From assembly GCA_015296065.1 (NCBI GenBank), contig DVDU01000167.1:1-64000 (forward strand): a stretch of 64,000 bases of DNA, written 5' to 3'. Numbering within the stretch: position 1 is the first letter of the stretch; each line of letters starts with the position of its first letter. A program made the translations under genes and the position numbers. Positions 60,686 to 64,000 of the stretch are shown piece after piece. The DNA comes from Oscillatoriaceae cyanobacterium M33_DOE_052. Its GTDB lineage: Bacteria > Cyanobacteriota > Cyanobacteriia > Cyanobacteriales > Laspinemataceae. The notes under the pieces are model-generated. The model was given only the letters and a program-made list of their open reading frames with translations, was not told the origin of the DNA and ran no database searches.

Positions 60686-62092
60686 ATGATGACAGGAGCA
60701 AAAGGGGCGCATGGTGGAGGGAACCCGATCGGGAACAATATCCCCTCAAGAAAGTATATTATTGCTACCTCAATTTTGGGCGCACTAGCCCTATCTCCCA
60801 CCCCCACTTTGGCCAATCCCGCCCCCTTGGCCGAGTCAATCCCCCCCAGCGGGGAACCCAGCATTACTGCCAATGACCATAGGGCATCAGGCGCGGCTGC
60901 CCTACGACTGCCAAATACCAGTCCAGCCCCAACCGAGCCTAACTGGCAGCGCTTCCCAGACTTCGGGCAGCTACCAGGAGCTACACCGAATGTGTTCACT
61001 ACGATAACAAAATCCACCGACCCGGGAACAAAAACGATTTTCCATCCGTCTTTATTTATATTGGAAGGTTTGGCAATCACTGAAGCCGCCGAATCCAGCA
61101 ACACACCTGGAGGTCTTAAAAATCAATACCATCCCAGCATTTTCAACCTCTATGGCAGGGAAAATAGCTCACAAATAGCCTCATCCCCAAATATCCCCCA
61201 CCTGGCCACACCAGCAGGGGTAGAGGAGAGGTTAAGTAGTGCTTTTTCTGTGGCATCGGCAGCCATTGTAGGGGCAGCAGAAACATCCCCATTAGAAATC
61301 AGCCAAACTGGGGAATCTATGGATAAAGCCGAGGAAGAAAAATTGCGCGAACAGCTGCTAATTGCTCCCCTACCCGTGACTCTGACCCCATCAACTTTAG
61401 GGGCAGCAGCGTCTCCCGGTTCCAGCTCTGGTTCCCCCACCGCCTTTGGTGCCAGTTTAGGCCAAGTATTTGCGGGAGCCAGCTATCAGGAAAGAACCCG
61501 GTTTACAGAAACATCAGACGGCTCAATTTCAGCGGGATTTGGTTTGGGTGATGCCCGTAAATATGCGGGTTTAGAAGTAGCCGTATCCGTCCTAGACCTG
61601 AGCAGCCGCAACAATGACGATAAGGCATTCGACAGGGGTAGTTTCAGCTTCAAATTACACCGGGCTTTGCCGAATAATTGGGCAGTTGCTCTAGGTTATG
61701 AAAACGCCATAGTCTGGGGTTTCACGGATGCGGGGAGCAGCGTTTATGGTGTAGTTAGTAAAATAATTCCTTTTAAGAATAGTCCCGCCGAACCATTCAG
61801 CAGTTTGACTGTATCGGCTGGCATCGGCAACGGTCGTTTTCGCTCAGAAGACGACTTTAACAGAGATGAAGGCACGGTTAACTTTTTTGGTAGCGCGGGT
61901 CTGCGCATCATTGAACAGGCATCTGTGATTGCCGACTGGACGGGACAGGATTTGACTTTGGGTGCTTCTATAGTGCCATTCCGAAATCTCCCGATCGTCA
62001 TTACCCCGGCAGTTGCCGATATCACGGGCAGTGCCGGTGACGGCGCCCGGTTCATTCTCGGAGTTGGTTACAGTCGTTCGTTCTCCTTTTAA
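60686..62092 (+). CDS. Exported protein with outer-membrane barrel-like C terminus
   Basis: About 468 residues. AGGAGGT just before ATG 60686/60689 sets the start. A signal-like stretch (YIIATSILGALALSPTPTLA) is followed by a low-complexity Pro/Ser/Ala-rich passenger-like part (to about 235). The last 200 residues are alternating beta strands, from FGASLGQVFAGASYQERTRF onward, with turns of Gly/Asn/Asp and a terminal aromatic (SRSFSF), the mark of outer-membrane beta-barrel proteins. I see no porin OprB or SLH domain. The gene is 23 bases upstream of the secreted repeat gene, so the two are very likely an operon. Family not recognised. Confidence 0.7.
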   Translation: MMTGAKGAHGGGNPIGNNIPSRKYIIATSILGALALSPTPTLANPAPLAESIPPSGEPSITANDHRASGAAALRLPNTSPAPTEPNWQRFPDFGQLPGATPNVFTTITKSTDPGTKTIFHPSLFILEGLAITEAAESSNTPGGLKNQYHPSIFNLYGRENSSQIASSPNIPHLATPAGVEERLSSAFSVASAAIVGAAETSPLEISQTGESMDKAEEEKLREQLLIAPLPVTLTPSTLGAAASPGSSSGSPTAFGASLGQVFAGASYQERTRFTETSDGSISAGFGLGDARKYAGLEVAVSVLDLSSRNNDDKAFDRGSFSFKLHRALPNNWAVALGYENAIVWGFTDAGSSVYGVVSKIIPFKNSPAEPFSSLTVSAGIGNGRFRSEDDFNRDEGTVNFFGSAGLRIIEQASVIADWTGQDLTLGASIVPFRNLPIVITPAVADITGSAGDGARFILGVGYSRSFSF

Positions 62093-62115
62093 CTCACACA
62101 AACGTCAATCAAACC

Positions 62116-64000
62116 ATGAAAAGCAAATTCATCCTAGCTCTCACCTGTGCCTTGGGTTCCACCCTCATGTGGGTACAGCTCGCCCCCCTAGCTTTGGCGC
62201 AGACGGGTAATATGTCCGACGGCACCGGCAACAACAACCCCGGCCCTACAGGGAATATGTCCGATGGTACGGGGGTGATGATTACCAGTGAGCAGCTCAA
62301 AGCCTTGCTCCTAGCACTTCAGGAAGGACAACTGCTGATTATCAACGGGGTGGAAATCACTGCTGAAGTGCAGCAGCTCCTGCTCTCCATCATCAGTGGC
62401 AACCAAAATGGGATCGGTCAAATCGTCAGCATTCTGGTACAAAATGGCATCCCCGGTGACTTAGCCGCTGCCTTCGCGCAAGCATTCATCGGTTTATTCA
62501 ATGCTGATGGTACTATCAACGTCGCCCAATTGACGCAACTGCTCTTGGCTTATCAGGCGATGATCAATGCTGGGGGCATTAATTTAGCAATACTGAATGG
62601 CTTACCCATATTTTTAGGGCTGCAAGCGATTCTGGCTCAGTTGGGCTTTGATGTCACGATTCCCATTACTATTGTCAGCTTCCCCATCAACTCGCCCGAA
62701 GCTAATACCATCCGTTTGATTCTATCTTTGCGTCAGGGTAAGACCTTCAAAATCAACGGTGTAGAGATTTCCGGGGAATTGCAGCGCTTGATTCTGGCTT
62801 TGCTCAACGGAGACCAGCGGGGTATCGGTCAAATCGTCAGCCTGTTGGTGCGCGGTGGCGTACCGGGAAATCTGGCATCGGAACTGGCCCGCAGCTTCCG
62901 GGGTTTGTTTAACCTGGATGGCACGATTAATGTTGCCCAATTGCAAATCTTGCTGGCCGCCTATCAAGCCATCTTGGATGGCGGATTTACGATGGCTTTC
63001 CCGAGGGGAATTCCTCTGGAGCTACAGGCGATCCAAATTCTTCAGATGCTGTTGGCGCAGTTAGGGATTGACGTGCGCATCCCATTTGTGATTGTGGGCA
63101 ACCAGTCTGATAATGCTGTAGTGGAAACTCCGCCTGTCAGCTTGCCAGGAGATGAAGAAGCTGAGGAAGTGGCGGAAGAAGTGCCCCCAGTGGAAGAGCC
63201 AGTGGCGGAAGAAGTGCCCCCAGTGGAAGAGCCAGTGGCGGAGACTCCTGCAGAAGAGAGCGAACCGGAACCAACGGGCAACCTGTCTGATGGGACGAAT
63301 CCGATCGCTGAGGCGCCACAAGAAGATAGCGAAGCGGAACCAACCGGCAACCTGTCTGATGGCACTAACCCAGTGCTGGTCATGCCCACGCCAGAAGCTG
63401 AAGAAGAAGTGGCGGCAGATACAACGGCGATCGAGTCAGCTCCCGTGGCGGATAGCGGCGATGGGGACGGCAGTAATGACGTTTCCTCGGCAGGCGCGTC
63501 CGTGGCTGGTGGCCCGATTATCACCACCAGCAACATTGCTGGCGGCGCCTTTATCTTCGCTAGCTACAGCATCCAAATTGCTGTTCTCCGAGGTGCCGGT
63601 TTGCTCCTGGGGCAGCTCAATGGCAACGGCCCGCTAGCTTTTGGTGGTCGCTCCATCTCCATCCAAGCACGGCAAACCGTCAGCCGCTTGATCGTTTCCG
63701 GTGATAGCGCCTCTGTAGAGGCATTCGCCAGCAGTTTAACTGGTGCTGGCGTACCTGACAATTATGCCCAAGCCTTGGGTGTAACCATGAAAGGTATGAT
63801 TAGCGTTGGCGCCAGCGGTCAAGTGATGTCAGTGAGTGCTACCAAGTTAGTCACCGGGGTGGCGGTGTACAATGCCACGATTAATGCTCTGAGCGGACAA
63901 GCCCTGAGCAACCCCCCAGGCGAGCTGTCTTGTGTAGGTCATTCTCTGTCCCAGTTGACCAGTGCAGCGGTAGCTGGTGCTAAAGGTAATGTGACTGCAG
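62116..64000 (+). CDS. Long secreted repeat protein, incomplete at window end
   Basis: The frame starts at ATG 62116 and stays open to the window edge (at least 628 residues). It has a signal peptide (LALTCALGSTLMWVQLAPLA, cut after ALA near residue 28). Then come two homologous units of about 130 residues, each with a helix (LLLALQEGQ or LILSLRQGK), NGVEI, GIGQIVSxLV, a G-I/V-P-G segment and FNxDGTINVAQL, then an acidic Val/Pro/Glu linker (about 350-460). A third diverged unit follows (from about 480, with SFSIQIAVL-like YSIQIAVLRGAGLLL, GAGVPDNYAQAL). A TGN(M/L)SDGT motif occurs four times. I do not recognise the family. An extracellular or cell-surface role is inferred from the signal and the barrel gene just upstream. 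Confidence 0.8.
   Translation, partial: MKSKFILALTCALGSTLMWVQLAPLALAQTGNMSDGTGNNNPGPTGNMSDGTGVMITSEQLKALLLALQEGQLLIINGVEITAEVQQLLLSIISGNQNGIGQIVSILVQNGIPGDLAAAFAQAFIGLFNADGTINVAQLTQLLLAYQAMINAGGINLAILNGLPIFLGLQAILAQLGFDVTIPITIVSFPINSPEANTIRLILSLRQGKTFKINGVEISGELQRLILALLNGDQRGIGQIVSLLVRGGVPGNLASELARSFRGLFNLDGTINVAQLQILLAAYQAILDGGFTMAFPRGIPLELQAIQILQMLLAQLGIDVRIPFVIVGNQSDNAVVETPPVSLPGDEEAEEVAEEVPPVEEPVAEEVPPVEEPVAETPAEESEPEPTGNLSDGTNPIAEAPQEDSEAEPTGNLSDGTNPVLVMPTPEAEEEVAADTTAIESAPVADSGDGDGSNDVSSAGASVAGGPIITTSNIAGGAFIFASYSIQIAVLRGAGLLLGQLNGNGPLAFGGRSISIQARQTVSRLIVSGDSASVEAFASSLTGAGVPDNYAQALGVTMKGMISVGASGQVMSVSATKLVTGVAVYNATINALSGQALSNPPGELSCVGHSLSQLTSAAVAGAKGNVTA
63121..63420 (+). repeat. Coding repeats in the secreted protein gene
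   Basis: A tandem 42-base unit encodes VAEEVPPVEEP twice at about 63172-63237, and a second repeat encodes EPTGNLSDGTNP at about 63268-63300 and 63328-63372. The latter motif also occurs twice near the N terminus (62206-62275). Confidence 0.8.

Overview
The window is a piece of a filamentous-type cyanobacterial chromosome. The signs are frequent GCGATCGC (HIP1-like) octamers, a FurA-like regulator, a cyAbrB regulator, a thioredoxin reductase-thioredoxin fusion (NTRC), two Amt ammonium transporters with NtcA-type boxes upstream, a CHASE-type adenylate cyclase, a kinase-WD40 protein, CobN, and many dispersed short palindromic and heptamer/octamer repeats. No rRNA, CRISPR array or complete insertion sequence was seen. 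One tRNA (Ala, CGC) is present.

Layout. 0-7.5 kb: fur, a thioredoxin-like ferredoxin protein, an iron-type ABC ATPase carrying an in-frame octanucleotide repeat, a Ser/Thr kinase-WD40 protein and a cysteine desulfurase. 7.5-11.1 kb: an accessory patch with a gene remnant, an MNT nucleotidyltransferase, a Phd-like antitoxin whose PIN toxin is cut off after about ten codons, two small proteins sharing a Gly/Asn-rich motif, and an HTH-NB-ARC STAND protein. 11.3-24 kb: housekeeping and nitrogen genes (leuB, ispH, amt, SGNH hydrolase, amt, purE, nagA) and an adenylate cyclase. 24.7-39.5 kb: cyAbrB, cobN, a hybrid histidine kinase with an unusual two-cysteine GAF and a degenerate receiver, an orphan DppC-like permease, a candidate structured RNA, NTRC, methyltransferase-NUDIX, DUF427, a triple-repeat exported protein, an orphan antitoxin-like gene and a GGCT-like protein. 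39.5-46.8 kb: double PhnE permease, GH57 hydrolase, alpha/beta hydrolase, tRNA-Ala, HAD phosphatase, methyltransferase. 47-52.5 kb: a second accessory patch with a membrane coiled-coil protein, an orphan Phd antitoxin and a TPR-CHAT caspase-like protease with its His/Cys dyad. 52.6-60 kb: SMP-30, MBL-fold, TldD, a PAS-GAF-GGDEF-EAL protein and a PhnD-type binding lipoprotein. 60.6-64 kb: an outer-membrane-barrel-like protein followed at once by a long secreted repeat protein running off the window end.

Most striking are: (1) dispersed palindromic repeats that supply the TAG stop codon of at least four unrelated genes and that also sit in frame inside cobN and the ABC ATPase; (2) the two accessory patches with signalling/cell-death domains (STAND, CHAT) beside orphan or broken toxin-antitoxin parts; (3) an unassigned terminator-ended RNA upstream of the NTRC 3' end; (4) the barrel plus secreted-repeat pair at the right edge. 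All functional statements come from reading motifs by eye and from memory of the families; no database search was run.
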